64,000 nt of DNA from Sinorhizobium sp. 6-70 (GTDB lineage Bacteria; Pseudomonadota; Alphaproteobacteria; Rhizobiales; Rhizobiaceae): the NCBI RefSeq assembly GCF_030124375.1, contig NZ_JASKLS010000018.1, positions 62,001 to 126,000 on the forward strand, in the 5' to 3' direction. The translations under genes and the position numbers were made by a program. Under the pieces are notes generated by a model that had not been told where the DNA came from, made no database searches, and saw nothing but the letters and a program-made list of their open reading frames with translations. This document shows, piece after piece, positions 1 through 8,926 of this stretch. Positions within the stretch are counted from its first letter, which is position 1; each line of letters begins with the position of its first letter.

Positions 1-1
1 C

Positions 2-1642
2 GCCCGCTTCACCCTCGACGCGATCCCCGGCAAGCAGATGTCGATCGACGCCGATCTTTCGGCCGGCCTGATCGACGAGAAGGAGGCGCAGCGGCGCCGC
101 CGCGAGCTGGAAGAGGAGAGCTCCTTCTACGGCGCGATGGACGGTGCGTCGAAATTCGTCCGCGGTGACGCGATCGCCGGCCTGATCATTACCGCGATCA
201 ACATCTTCGGCGGCATCATCATCGGCTATCTCCGCCACGGCATGCCGATCGGCGAGGCGGCCGACGTTTTCGTCAAGCTCTCCGTCGGCGACGGCCTCGT
301 CTCGCAGATCCCGGCGCTGATCGTCTCGCTCGCCGCCGGCCTGCTCGTCTCGCGCGGCGGCACCGCCGGCTCCACCGACCAGGCGGTCGTCGGCCAGCTC
401 AGCGGCTATCCGCGGGCGCTGACGGTCGCCGCCGGCCTTATCATCCTGCTTTCGGTCATGCCGGGGCTGCCATTCCTGCCGTTCGCAGCTTTAGGCGGCG
501 GCATGGCCTTCCTCGGCTGGCTCATTCCGAAGCAGCTCGAGGCCGCCGACGCGGAGAAGCGGGCGCACGAGGCGATGAAGGCGCAGGAGACCAAGGAGAG
601 CGACAAGGATTCGGTCAAGTCGGTGCTGAAGACGGCGGAGATCGAACTTCTGCTCGGCAAGCAGGTGTCGACGCGGCTGCTCGGCGCGCATCAGGAACTC
701 GCTTTCCGTGTTGGCAAGATGCGCCGCAAATTTGCCGGCCAATACGGCCTCGTCGTTCCGGAAATCAAGGTCTCCGACGATATCTCGATCCCGGACAAGG
801 CCTACCACATTCGCATTCACGGCACGACGATCGCGTCCAACACGGTGCGGGTCGGCGAAGTGCTGGTTGTGACCGGCGGCGGCCGCCGGCCGAGCGTGCC
901 CGGCGACGAGATCAGGGAGCCAGCCTTCGGCATGCCGGCCGTCTCGATCCTGGAAACCTTTACGGAAGACCTAAAGCGCGAAGGGTTCCACCCGATCGAT
1001 AACGTCTCGGTGGTGCTGACCCATTTAAGCGAGGTCATCCGCAACAATCTTCCGCAGCTCCTCTCCTACAAGGACGTGAAGGTGCTGATCGAGCGGCTCG
1101 ACCCGGAATACCGAAAGCTCGCAGACGAGATCTGCACGTCGCACATGTCCTATTCGGGTTTGCAGGCGGTCCTGAAGCTGTTGCTTGCAGAGCGCGTGTC
1201 GATCCGCAATCTGCACCTCATCCTCGAAGCCGTGGCCGAGCTTGCACCGCATGTGCGCAAGACCGAGCAGATCGTCGAGCATGTGCGCGTGCGCATGTCG
1301 CAACAGCTCTGCGGCGACCTCGCCGACAACGGCGTTCTCCGCGTTCTCCGGCTCGGCAACAAATGGGACGTGGTCTTCCACCAGGCGCTCAAACGCGATG
1401 CCAAGGGAGAAATCGTCGAATTCGACATCGATCCCCGTCACCTGGAGGAATTCAGCGAGCAGGCGACCAAAGTTATCCGTGAACATCTCGATCGCGGCAT
1501 GCCCTTCGTGCTGGTAAGTTCGCCCGAATCCCGTTCTTATGTGCGCATGATCATCGAACGCCTTTTCGCCACGCTGCCCGTGCTCTCCCATGTCGAGCTC
1601 GCCAAAGGCCTTGAGATCAAGATCATCGGCTCGATTTCATGA
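2..1642 (+). CDS. flhA: Flagellar biosynthesis protein FlhA, 3' part
   Basis: The frame is open from the first bases of the window, so the 5' end lies outside it; about 546 codons remain of a protein usually near 695 residues. FlhA is the export-gate component of the flagellar type III apparatus in the inner membrane; its large cytoplasmic C domain docks chaperone-substrate complexes. Visible here are the end of the cytoplasmic loop, membrane segments (around AIAGLIITAINIFGGIII, QIPALIVSLAAGLLV and ALTVAAGLIILLSVMPGLPF) and then a soluble C domain of roughly 350 residues. The gene overlaps fliR by 4 bases (ATGA), as expected for translational coupling in a flagellar operon. Confidence 0.95.
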   Translation, partial: ARFTLDAIPGKQMSIDADLSAGLIDEKEAQRRRRELEEESSFYGAMDGASKFVRGDAIAGLIITAINIFGGIIIGYLRHGMPIGEAADVFVKLSVGDGLVSQIPALIVSLAAGLLVSRGGTAGSTDQAVVGQLSGYPRALTVAAGLIILLSVMPGLPFLPFAALGGGMAFLGWLIPKQLEAADAEKRAHEAMKAQETKESDKDSVKSVLKTAEIELLLGKQVSTRLLGAHQELAFRVGKMRRKFAGQYGLVVPEIKVSDDISIPDKAYHIRIHGTTIASNTVRVGEVLVVTGGGRRPSVPGDEIREPAFGMPAVSILETFTEDLKREGFHPIDNVSVVLTHLSEVIRNNLPQLLSYKDVKVLIERLDPEYRKLADEICTSHMSYSGLQAVLKLLLAERVSIRNLHLILEAVAELAPHVRKTEQIVEHVRVRMSQQLCGDLADNGVLRVLRLGNKWDVVFHQALKRDAKGEIVEFDIDPRHLEEFSEQATKVIREHLDRGMPFVLVSSPESRSYVRMIIERLFATLPVLSHVELAKGLEIKIIGSIS

Positions 1643-2391
1643 TCACCGACCCGGAGGGCACGGTCCTGGCGCTGTTTGCGGCCTTTTGCCGAATCGGCGC
1701 CTGCATCATGATCATGCCGGGATTTTCAGCCGCGCGCGTTCCCGTCCAGGTCCGGCTGTTCATCGCCGTTGCGATCTCGATGGCCATCTTGCCGATCATG
1801 TGGAACGACATCTACCCGCAGGTCACCGGAAAGGGCCATACCTACATCTACCTCATCGCCACCGAGACGATCGTCGGTGCCGTCATCGGTCTCGTCGCGC
1901 GTTACTATGTGCTTGGCCTGCAGTTCGCCGGCACGGCCGCGACCATGCTGATGGGTTTCAGCCCGCCGCCGACGGCGGACGTGCTCGAAGATACGGCCGA
2001 AAACCAGCTCACCAGCTTGATCAGCTTCGCCGGGCTCATGATCCTATTCATGCTGGACTTCCACCATGTGATGATCGAGGCGGTCGCCCAATCCTACCGT
2101 GTGATGCCGATCGGCAGCGGCTTTGATCCGCAAGGCATGCTGATCACGCTCGCCAACTCGCTGGGGCAGACCTTCATGATCATGCTCAGGCTCGCGAGCC
2201 CGTTCCTGATTTATGGCCTGCTTTTCAACGTCGCGATCGGCATGGTGAATAAGCTCGCCCCGCAGATTCCGGTCTATTTCATCTCCCAGCCCTACCTCAT
2301 CATGGGCGGCATGTTCCTGCTCTATCTCGGGATCGCCGCAATGCTGCGGCTCTTCGCCGACGGCTTCGCGCCGGTAATGCAGGGAGGCTAG
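1639..2391 (+). CDS. fliR: Flagellar biosynthesis protein FliR
   Basis: This 250-residue integral membrane protein belongs to the FliP/FliQ/FliR core of the flagellar export gate. The sequence is hydrophobic throughout, with about six membrane segments. It carries FliR-typical stretches such as RIGACIMIMPGFSAARVPVQ near the N terminus and FNVAIGMVNKLAPQIPVYF toward the C terminus. Length fits the family (about 250-260). The ATG overlaps the flhA stop (ATGA), and the next gene starts 2 bases after the fliR stop, so the genes are almost certainly one transcript. Confidence 0.95.
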   Translation: MITDPEGTVLALFAAFCRIGACIMIMPGFSAARVPVQVRLFIAVAISMAILPIMWNDIYPQVTGKGHTYIYLIATETIVGAVIGLVARYYVLGLQFAGTAATMLMGFSPPPTADVLEDTAENQLTSLISFAGLMILFMLDFHHVMIEAVAQSYRVMPIGSGFDPQGMLITLANSLGQTFMIMLRLASPFLIYGLLFNVAIGMVNKLAPQIPVYFISQPYLIMGGMFLLYLGIAAMLRLFADGFAPVMQGG

Positions 2392-2393
2392 GC

Positions 2394-2801
2394 GTGAAGA
2401 CGCGATCGGAAAAGTTAAAGCGCCTGGTCGCCGTCCAGCGGCACCTCGAGCGGATGGCGGAAAGCGAGTTCACCGAGACTGCGCGCCAGCGCGCCGTTCT
2501 TGCCGAAACGATCGACGTGGTCGTCGATGCAATGGGTTCGGCTCATCCGATGCATCGCATTTTCTCAGGGCATTACGCCTCCCACCTCGGGCGCCTGGTA
2601 CAGAAGGATCAGATGCTGCTCGGCATTCAGCAGGTTCACGAGGCGCGCATGCTGAGAGAACGCGCAAAGGGCGACCGGTTTGAAGAGCACATGAAGGATG
2701 CCCGGCTCGCCGAGGACCGCGAAGCGGCCGACAATGCGATCCTCGATCTGCTCGACCAGCACTTCGCTCCGCCAGCTTCCGGTAAGGTTGAAGGGCGATA
2801 G
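2394..2801 (+). CDS. Small flagellar-operon protein, FliJ-like in size and charge
   Basis: This 135-residue, highly charged, predicted helical soluble protein starts at GTG 2 bases after fliR. It has no signal peptide or membrane segment. The heptad-like, Arg/Glu-rich composition and the operon position resemble FliJ-type export chaperones, but I see no diagnostic motif, so the assignment is by context only. It could equally be another rhizobial flagellar accessory factor. The reading frame runs past position 2700, where a second frame is open, but the true next start is at 2902. Confidence 0.75.
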   Translation: MKTRSEKLKRLVAVQRHLERMAESEFTETARQRAVLAETIDVVVDAMGSAHPMHRIFSGHYASHLGRLVQKDQMLLGIQQVHEARMLRERAKGDRFEEHMKDARLAEDREAADNAILDLLDQHFAPPASGKVEGR

Positions 2802-2901
2802 TGTGCCATCGGGGGCTCACCTTCCAGTGATGGGCAAGCCCCGGTTCGGGACATTTGCGGCCGCGCAGGATTGCGGGCGCTTCGGTTCGAGAGGATCTGA
2901 C

Positions 2902-3453
2902 ATGGCTATTTCCCCGCCCAGCGACCTTGTGATGGACGTTGTCCGTGCGGCCGATCCGGCGGAAATCCAGGAGGCTCAGGCAAGGCTCAAGGCCAACCGA
3001 GCCGCCTTCCAGGCAACGAGCCTCGCGGAAAACGGCAACGGCTTTGCCGCGGCGGTTTCCGTTCTCGACCCCTCCGAGGGATCGACGGGACTGGGCGACA
3101 TCAACAACCGGGTCGAGCAGAAGAAGATTCCCGAGACCTATCGCAAATTCGAGGCGATGGTGCTGCAGAATTTCGTAAAATCCATGCTGCCGAGCGAGAG
3201 TGAAAACGTCTATGGCAAGGGCACAGCCGGCGACGTCTGGAAGAGCATGATGGCCGAGCAGATCGGCGATGTTCTTGCCGCAGGCGGCGGTATCGGTATT
3301 GCCGATCAGTTGGTCGGAGACGATGCGACCGGTCGGGTGAATGCATCCGTCGACGGCAACAGCCACAACCTCGCGACGAGCATGGTCCAGGAATATGAGC
3401 GCAAGGCTCTCTCCGGCTTTTTGACCAACGATGAAAAGAAGAAGCAAGCTTAG
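2902..3453 (+). CDS. Rod-binding protein (FlgJ N-domain type)
   Basis: The product is 183 residues. The stretch TYRKFEAMVLQNFVKSMLP followed by VWKSMMAEQIGDVLAAGGGIGIAD is typical of the rod-binding domain at the N terminus of FlgJ; the muramidase domain of enteric FlgJ is absent, as is usual in alphaproteobacteria. It probably caps or scaffolds rod assembly in the periplasm. ATG 2902 is preferred over upstream in-frame starts because GAGAGGA lies just before it and the upstream part overlaps the previous gene. The TAG stop (3451-3453) lies in the outer edge of a RIME-like repeat. Confidence 0.85.
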   Translation: MAISPPSDLVMDVVRAADPAEIQEAQARLKANRAAFQATSLAENGNGFAAAVSVLDPSEGSTGLGDINNRVEQKKIPETYRKFEAMVLQNFVKSMLPSESENVYGKGTAGDVWKSMMAEQIGDVLAAGGGIGIADQLVGDDATGRVNASVDGNSHNLATSMVQEYERKALSGFLTNDEKKKQA

Positions 3454-3557
3454 AGCTTTCACTGTTTTTCACTGAAACAGTGAAAGCTCTAATCCTTTGA
3501 AACTACGCAATTCCAGACGGAAAACCGCTAAGAGCTTTTCCTGGAATTGTCCTAGAG
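3450..3557 (-). repeat. RIME-like intergenic palindromic repeat, copy 1 (inverted)
   Basis: This stretch is, by eye, the reverse complement of the copies at 4634 and 16943. It consists of two hairpins: one around TTTCACTGAAACAGTGAAA and one formed by AATTCCAG...CTGGAATT. The edges carry TTAGAG and CCTAGAG. It is diverged in the middle compared with the other two. It abuts the rod-binding gene and supplies its stop codon. Confidence 0.8.
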
Positions 3558-3623
3558 CGTACGAGCATATCCGGCGGTTTCCGCCTGCATCGTGCCTTGG
3601 ATTTACTTTGGGAGTTTATTTTT

Positions 3624-3992
3624 ATGGAAGCTGCGGCATCGAATGACGTACGGATTCGCAATGTTCTCGGCCGGCTGGAAATGATCATCGACAACGAGAA
3701 CAGCCGGATCGGCGTGGACCCTGATTTCGATATCAAGACGTCAAACGCCCACAAGAGCCGCTGCCTCTACGAACTGACGATGCTCCACCGGGATGCCGTT
3801 CCCGGCGAAATCTCGCCTGCCTTCGTTTCGCAGACGCGCCATTTGCGCAACAAGCTGCAGATCAACTCCCAGAAGGTCGAGGCGCATCTGGAGGCGGTGC
3901 GTTCCGTGGTGGATCTTCTCAAGACGGCTGCCCAGGATGCCGACGCGGATGGCATCTACACCGAAGCGCAGTTCCGTTATAGCGATTTCTGA
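3624..3992 (+). CDS. Small flagellar-operon protein, possible FlgN-like chaperone
   Basis: A 122-residue soluble protein. The C-terminal half is helical and amphipathic (TRHLRNKLQINSQKVEAHLE, then AVRSVVDLLKTAAQ), which is reminiscent of FlgN-type hook-junction chaperones. The match is by general appearance and operon position, not by a firm motif. ATG 3624 has GGGAG at 3610-3614 upstream; a longer TTG-initiated form from 3597 would lack a ribosome site. The stop overlaps the next ATG by one base (TGATG), indicating coupling. Confidence 0.75.
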   Translation: MEAAASNDVRIRNVLGRLEMIIDNENSRIGVDPDFDIKTSNAHKSRCLYELTMLHRDAVPGEISPAFVSQTRHLRNKLQINSQKVEAHLEAVRSVVDLLKTAAQDADADGIYTEAQFRYSDF

Positions 3993-4561
3993 TGCTGAAG
4001 CTCGTTCTCACCGGGGTCTGGGTCTGCGCCGTTACGCTCGGATCCGTCTATTTCTCGATGCAATATGCTTCCGCGCCTGTCGTATCGGAAGCCGACGCGG
4101 ACAGACGCGCATCCGAGGAATACATACCGGGGGAGATCATCACGGTCCCGGTCATCAAGGAAGGGGCAGTGCAGGGATACTTCCTTGCGAAGTTGTCCTT
4201 TTCGGCCACCAAAGAAGGCATTGCGAAGCTGCACGCACCGCTTCGGCAGGTCGTGACGGACGAGCTTTACGACATGCTCGTCGGCTCGAAGTTCGTCGAC
4301 CTCGCCGACACCGGATCCTTCGATCTGCCGACCTTCAAGGTCGCGGTGAAGGATGGGCTGAACAAGAAGCTCGGTAATGAAGTGATTACCGAGGTTCTGG
4401 TGGAACAGCTCGAATATCTCACCAAGGATGATGTCGAGCGCGTCGCCAACAGCCAGAACAGGCCATATCAAAAGCCGGTTCCTGTCGTGGACAAGAATGG
4501 CAACATCGCCGCGGACAAGATCCCCGAAGGGGCGGTGAAGGCGAATAGCAGCGCCCATTGA
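3992..4561 (+). CDS. Single-span membrane protein, FliL-like
   Basis: 189 residues with one N-terminal membrane segment (about residues 3-23, LVLTGVWVCAVTLGSVYFSM) and a periplasmic domain of about 150 residues. Domain features such as YFLAKLSFSATKEGIAKL and TDELYDMLVGSKFVDL resemble FliL-family proteins that sit around the stator. FliL proper is usually encoded elsewhere in rhizobial flagellar clusters, so this may be a paralogue or a separate rhizobial family. It is the last gene of the flagellar run and is followed by repeat elements. Confidence 0.7.
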   Translation: MLKLVLTGVWVCAVTLGSVYFSMQYASAPVVSEADADRRASEEYIPGEIITVPVIKEGAVQGYFLAKLSFSATKEGIAKLHAPLRQVVTDELYDMLVGSKFVDLADTGSFDLPTFKVAVKDGLNKKLGNEVITEVLVEQLEYLTKDDVERVANSQNRPYQKPVPVVDKNGNIAADKIPEGAVKANSSAH

Positions 4562-4564
4562 CCG

Positions 4565-4612
4565 GTCCTATAGCGCCGCGCGTCCAATTGGACGCGCTAA
4601 GTTCGCTTTAGC
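4565..4612 (-). repeat. Partial second-family palindromic element (GCGCGTC type)
   Basis: TATAGCGCCGCGCGTC, then a short loop, then GACGCGC resembles the distal hairpin of the elements at 10595 and 34661, in inverted orientation. Only this hairpin is recognisable, and it is diverged beyond it. Confidence 0.5.
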
Positions 4613-4633
4613 ACTTTGTTTGCGAGCCGGCCT

Positions 4634-4738
4634 TAGAGCAATTCCAGGAAAAGTGTGTAACGGTTTTCCGTCCGGAATTGTGTTATTTCAAAGAGTTAGA
4701 TCGTTTCACTGCTTCAATGAAACAATGAAATGATCTAG
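4634..4738 (+). repeat. RIME-like intergenic palindromic repeat, copy 2
   Basis: About 105 bases, nearly identical by eye to 16943-17050. First comes a palindromic arm (AATTCCAGGAAAA...TTTTCCGTCCGGAATT), then a second hairpin (ATCGTTTCACTG...ATGAAATGAT) ending in GATCTAG. It lies between two convergent genes. Its outer CTA is the reverse complement of the TAG stop of the glycosyltransferase. Confidence 0.85.
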
Positions 4739-5724
4739 GTGACCTTGCGCGTCCGGTCTTGCGCCTCGGCGGAGCCGATCTTCGCCGTCAGCCGGCCAAC
4801 CGCGACGTAGAGCGGATAGAGGCTTGCAGCGGCAAGCCCGGTCTCCGCCCAAAGTTTGAGGCCGACCGGCAGAGAGGTGGCGATGAGCGCAAGGGATTTA
4901 CCGAGCGCTTTCAACCGACCGGTGAATGTCGGATCGCGCTGATGCTCCAGGAGTGCCGAGATCGCGCCGTTCTCGAGACTGCGGGCGCGGATCCATGACC
5001 TCGTGGTGTGAAGCACTGGAACCGTTTCCGCGACCCAGGCTTCCGTTGCCCAAGCGAACGTGAACCCCTTCGCTTTGCATCGATCGAAGAAATCCGCGTC
5101 GCCGACGCCGACGACATTGAGTGCCGGATCCAGAAACGGCCGCGCCATCCCATCAAGCACCGCCCGGGTTATGAGGACGTTGCCTGCCGAATAGAGGATC
5201 GGTACCGGTCCGCTCTCATTGTAAGGAGGCGTGAAAACGGGGTGCCGCTTCCACTTCTGTTCGCGCGGATCCTCGAACACGGGCAGTTGTGGCCCGCCGA
5301 CGATATCGGCCCCGTGGGTTTCCTGGACTGCAACGAGGCAATCGAGCCATTCCGGAGCGGCAACTTCATCGTCATAGATGACGGCGAGCGCGCGGAGGTT
5401 GGGATAGAGATCGAGCGCCGCCGCCCATCCGGCATTGCAGGCATGGGCGTGTCCGCGGCGGCGAACGACGACAACGGCGGAATCGGACGGATGCCCGAGG
5501 AAGAAGCCTTTCGCCACCTCCGCGCCGTCAAGGCCATCGGCGTCGCTCTCCACCACGATCGTGGCGGAAGGAACGTCAGGCCGTTGCGAAACAATGGTTT
5601 TCAGCGTCTTGACGATATGATCGGGCCGGCGGAAGGTCGGTACGACGACCACAAGTTCGATATCCGCCGCATCTTCCCGCTCGGTCTGGAAATAGACGGT
5701 GATGTCCTGACCGTTCGGCGTCAT
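4735..5724 (-). CDS. GT2-family glycosyltransferase
   Basis: 329 residues, with the GT-A fold start ELVVVVPTFRRPDHIVKTL at about residues 23-41, a DDEV metal/nucleotide-binding motif (IYDDEVAAPEWL), GGPQLPVF, and GVGDADFFDRCKAKGF, all typical of family 2. A C-terminal hydrophobic stretch (LALIATSLPVGLKLW and AAASLYPLYVAVG) suggests membrane association. It probably adds a sugar to a surface polysaccharide; the acceptor is unknown. It is divergent from the WecG-like gene, so the two may act in the same pathway. The stop TAG lies in the edge of the RIME-like repeat. Confidence 0.85.
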   Translation of the reverse strand: MTPNGQDITVYFQTEREDAADIELVVVVPTFRRPDHIVKTLKTIVSQRPDVPSATIVVESDADGLDGAEVAKGFFLGHPSDSAVVVVRRRGHAHACNAGWAAALDLYPNLRALAVIYDDEVAAPEWLDCLVAVQETHGADIVGGPQLPVFEDPREQKWKRHPVFTPPYNESGPVPILYSAGNVLITRAVLDGMARPFLDPALNVVGVGDADFFDRCKAKGFTFAWATEAWVAETVPVLHTTRSWIRARSLENGAISALLEHQRDPTFTGRLKALGKSLALIATSLPVGLKLWAETGLAAASLYPLYVAVGRLTAKIGSAEAQDRTRKVT

Positions 5725-6003
5725 CTTGAGACCTGTGCGCGCAGATAGCCGGCAAGCACTACAGCAAAACTTCCTAAACAGATGTTGAATCCGGAAAACG
5801 GCTTTTGAATGAGAGCCTTAAACGCGGTTTCACTGCAAGCGGCTAAAATGAGAAAAATAGTCTCTGATCCCGTGTGGCAACATGTCTCCGATACCGCTTT
5901 CTTCTATCGCGCCGATGGCAAATCCCGCCTCGCACTTCGGTGCGGCGGAAAGCATTTGGCAATGGCCTGTCGCCGATTCGATCGGCAGGACCCGAGGCGG
6001 ATC

Positions 6004-6678
6004 ATGATGAACGCCGTTTCGCGCATTGCCGCTATTACATTCAAGCGAATCGCTTCCAGCACGCCGCCTCGCGATTTCGGTTGGGCCGATGCCTTGGCTT
6101 TCGCCGACACGGTCGTCTCACGACCCAAGTGGCATGCGGTCGTGACCGACCGCATGTTTCCGACCAGTCGGGATGCGATGGCTTTCGTGCCCGCACTGCT
6201 GACCTACATCGAAAAGCCGATGCGTGTCGCGGTGATCGGCTGGGACCGACATGTTGCGGAGCGCGCCGCCGAAAATTTCCGCAGCCACGCGCCCTGGCAC
6301 CAATTCATCGCCCTCGGTGGCATTTCCGGTGAGGCGAACGCCCTCGGCGAAGTACGCGCGCTCCGGCCCGATATTCTTCTCGTGGCGATCGAGAGCTCGA
6401 AACAGGAGAAATGGGTCGATCGAAATATTGCACCCGAGCACGGCCGGCTCGTCATCACCGTTGGCGACTATTTTTCTCGGGAATTTTCCTGCACGCCCGG
6501 TCTCCTTCGCTGGCTCGAACGGATCTATCGGCGCATGGCCGAGCTTGGGCGGCCGCGCACCTATCACGCCTTTCGGTGGAGGCCGATAGAGCGCGACCTC
6601 GCCAATGCGTCCGGGCCGAAACATTTCGAACTGTCACCAGGGGCGTATCGCGGCAGTCGCCGCATCTCGCGCGAATGA
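6004..6678 (+). CDS. WecG/TagA/CpsF-family glycosyltransferase
   Basis: 224 residues from the chosen start. The stretch RPDILLVAIESSKQEKWVDR corresponds to the family signature (RPDiLlVglGsPkQEkWi), followed by GRLVITVGDYF and a C-terminal RWLERIYRRMAELGRPRTYH. Members transfer N-acetylmannosaminuronate or ManNAc to undecaprenyl-linked GlcNAc at the inner membrane. The usual G-x-P before KQE is replaced by E-S-S, so activity or specificity may differ. ATG 6004 has GAGGCGG 7-8 bases upstream; a longer in-frame start at 5809 exists but has no ribosome site and weak third-position G+C before 6004. It is paired divergently with the GT2 gene. Confidence 0.7.
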   Translation: MMNAVSRIAAITFKRIASSTPPRDFGWADALAFADTVVSRPKWHAVVTDRMFPTSRDAMAFVPALLTYIEKPMRVAVIGWDRHVAERAAENFRSHAPWHQFIALGGISGEANALGEVRALRPDILLVAIESSKQEKWVDRNIAPEHGRLVITVGDYFSREFSCTPGLLRWLERIYRRMAELGRPRTYHAFRWRPIERDLANASGPKHFELSPGAYRGSRRISRE

Positions 6679-6942
6679 TTCCGTTGCTGGACAATCGTCG
6701 TTGACCGACGTCGAAAAAGTTCTCGCTGGTGCCGCCGGATCCCTCACGACGTTGCAGGCGGGGCGGATCCCGATCTTTCAGCGATGCAAGGAAATGCGGC
6801 GGTCGTTCGTCGGATCGCTGTTCCGGCCTCGTCGGCTCTTGCATTTATGCGTTTGGAACAGCATAGGGCGCATGCAGGCAATCGCTTGATGCCGTGCGAA
6901 CTAGAGTGTGCCGTGTGTGAAGGACAAACCGGGAGATACGCC

Positions 6943-7842
6943 GTGACGACTGTGATTGATGGCAAGGCCGTTGCCGCTTCGGTCATCGAAACCGTGAAAT
7001 CCGCCACAAAGACGCTGCAGGCGGAAACCGGCGTGCGCGCCGGGCTCGCGGTGGTGATCGTCGGACACGATCCGGCAAGCCATACCTATGTGTCGGCGAA
7101 GAGCAAGATGGCCAAGGAATGCGGTTTCCTTTCGGTCCAGCACACGCTGCCGCAGGAAACATCGCAGGAGGAACTGGCGGCGCTTGTGGCCGAACTCAAC
7201 GCGGACGCCTCCATCCACGGCATTCTCGTGCAGCTGCCTCTCCCGAAGCATCTTCGCTCGGAGCCGATCATCCAATCCATTCTCCCTGAGAAGGATGTCG
7301 ACGGCTTGCATGTCGTCAATGCCGGCAAGGTTGCGACCGGAGATCTCGAAGGCGGGCTCGTGTCGTGCACGCCCGCCGGGGCCATGGTATTCGTGCGCCG
7401 CACGCATGGCGAGGATCTTTCCGGATTGAACGCCGTCGTCATCGGCCGTTCGAACCTCTTCGGCAAGCCGATGGCGGCGCTGCTTCTTGCCGCCAACGCG
7501 ACGGTCACGACGGCGCACTCGCGCACGAAGGACCTGCCTGCCGTTTGCCGCAATGCCGACATTCTGGTTGCCGCCGTGGGCCGCCCGGAAATGGTCAAGG
7601 CCGATTGGGTGAAGCCCGGTGCGACGGTGATCGACGTCGGCATCAATCGCGTCCCCGCGCCGGAACGTGGTGAAGGCAAGACAAAGCTCGTCGGCGACGT
7701 CGCCTTCGAGGAAAGCGCCAAGGTCGCGAGCGTGATCACGCCGGTCCCCGGTGGTGTCGGTCCGATGACCATCGCCATGCTGATGGCGAACACGATCATT
7801 GCCGCCTGCCGCAAGGCCGGTCGCAAGCCACCGAAGTTCTAA
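6943..7842 (+). CDS. folD: Bifunctional methylenetetrahydrofolate dehydrogenase/cyclohydrolase FolD
   Basis: 299 residues, the normal FolD length. It interconverts 5,10-methylene-THF, 5,10-methenyl-THF and 10-formyl-THF in the cytoplasm. The catalytic Y-V-S-A-K-S-K motif is at residues 49-55 (K53), followed by VQLPLPKHL, KDVDGLHVVNAG, the nucleotide-binding VVIGRSNLFGKPMA and the terminal PVPGGVGPMT. GTG 6943 is preferred because GGGAG lies 8 bases before it; the open frame extends upstream to 6784 but adds a non-homologous N terminus. Rhizobia often carry two folD copies; which one this is cannot be told here. Confidence 0.95.
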   Translation: MTTVIDGKAVAASVIETVKSATKTLQAETGVRAGLAVVIVGHDPASHTYVSAKSKMAKECGFLSVQHTLPQETSQEELAALVAELNADASIHGILVQLPLPKHLRSEPIIQSILPEKDVDGLHVVNAGKVATGDLEGGLVSCTPAGAMVFVRRTHGEDLSGLNAVVIGRSNLFGKPMAALLLAANATVTTAHSRTKDLPAVCRNADILVAAVGRPEMVKADWVKPGATVIDVGINRVPAPERGEGKTKLVGDVAFEESAKVASVITPVPGGVGPMTIAMLMANTIIAACRKAGRKPPKF

Positions 7843-7885
7843 GACGATATGGGTGGGGCGGTCCCTGCCGCCCACACTTCGATTC

Positions 7886-8917
7886 CTATTTGCCTGGCGC
7901 GGGCCCCGTCGAGGCCCGAACGATCAGTTCCGGGTGCCAAAGCTCCTGATCGGGGTAGGCGCCGCGTTCCAGGATGCCGCCAATCAGCCGGCAGGCGACG
8001 CGTGCGCCGGCGGCCCTGAGGGACGAGCGCGTCGTCGTCAGCGGCACGCTGAAATTTTCCGGCTTCAGCATCGGCAAAACGTCGTCGTGAGCGATGATCG
8101 AGATGTCCGTGCCGACCGTGAGACCGGCTTGATTGATCGCGCGCACGGCGCCGAGTGCCAGAGCGGTGCTCGAGCAGAGAACGGCGGTCGGCGGATTCGG
8201 CTGCATCAAGAAGCGCTGCATGCTGCGATAGCCGTATCCATCGGTCATCACCGAGTGGTGGACCAATGTTTCGTCGAGATCGAGACCCCACTCCGTGAGC
8301 GCGCGCGTCACCCCCTTTTTCCGGCGAATGGCGAAGGCCAGGTGCTCCTGCCCATTGATGAGTGCGACCCGCCGATGGCCGAGTTGAATGAGAAGCCTCG
8401 TCGCCTCGTAGAAGGCGGCGGTGTTGTCGATGTCTAGGAACGGATAGTCTTTCGAGCCGCCGATCGATCGGCCATGCACGATAAAAGGGATGGACAGCGA
8501 CTTCAGCATGGCGATGCGCGGGTCACTGGCGCGCATATGGGCAAGAAATAGGCCGTCGACATTGCCGCTAGCCGCCAGCCGTCGGAACGTCGACTCTTCA
8601 TCCTCGGGCGCGCTTGGGTTCAGCACGAAATGAAAATCATGCTTGACGGCCTCTTCTGCGAGACCGGCGAGAAATTCGCCGAAATGAATGTCCGATCCGA
8701 TGCCGGATGCGATCGGCATCACGAGGCCAATGGAGTAGGCCTTGCCGGTCGCGAGCCGCTGCGCGGCACGGTTGGGCCTATAGCCCGTCTCGCGGACCGC
8801 TTTCAGGACTCGCTGACGTGTCTTGGCGTTGACTTCCGGGTAGCCATTGAGCGCTCGGCTGACCGTCGTCTGCGACAGGCCGAGCAGTTCCGCTAGCTGC
8901 TTAAGTTTGACCGGCAT
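7886..8917 (-). CDS. aglR: LacI-family repressor AglR
   Basis: 343 residues: an N-terminal helix-turn-helix (KLKQLAELLGLSQTTVSRAL, then NGYPEVNAKTRQRVLKAV), the hinge GYRPNRAAQRLATG, and a periplasmic-binding-like effector domain. It is divergent from aglEFGAK and is the expected repressor of alpha-glucoside uptake, released by an alpha-glucoside or derivative. The start at 8917 (MPVKL) has GGAGG just upstream and gives the canonical LacI beginning; a longer start at 8953 would include an operator-like sequence. A perfect palindrome (CCAAAGCGCTTTGG) lies 10 bases before the start, suggesting autoregulation. Confidence 0.9.
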   Translation of the reverse strand: MPVKLKQLAELLGLSQTTVSRALNGYPEVNAKTRQRVLKAVRETGYRPNRAAQRLATGKAYSIGLVMPIASGIGSDIHFGEFLAGLAEEAVKHDFHFVLNPSAPEDEESTFRRLAASGNVDGLFLAHMRASDPRIAMLKSLSIPFIVHGRSIGGSKDYPFLDIDNTAAFYEATRLLIQLGHRRVALINGQEHLAFAIRRKKGVTRALTEWGLDLDETLVHHSVMTDGYGYRSMQRFLMQPNPPTAVLCSSTALALGAVRAINQAGLTVGTDISIIAHDDVLPMLKPENFSVPLTTTRSSLRAAGARVACRLIGGILERGAYPDQELWHPELIVRASTGPAPGK

Positions 8918-8926
8918 GGCCTCCTC

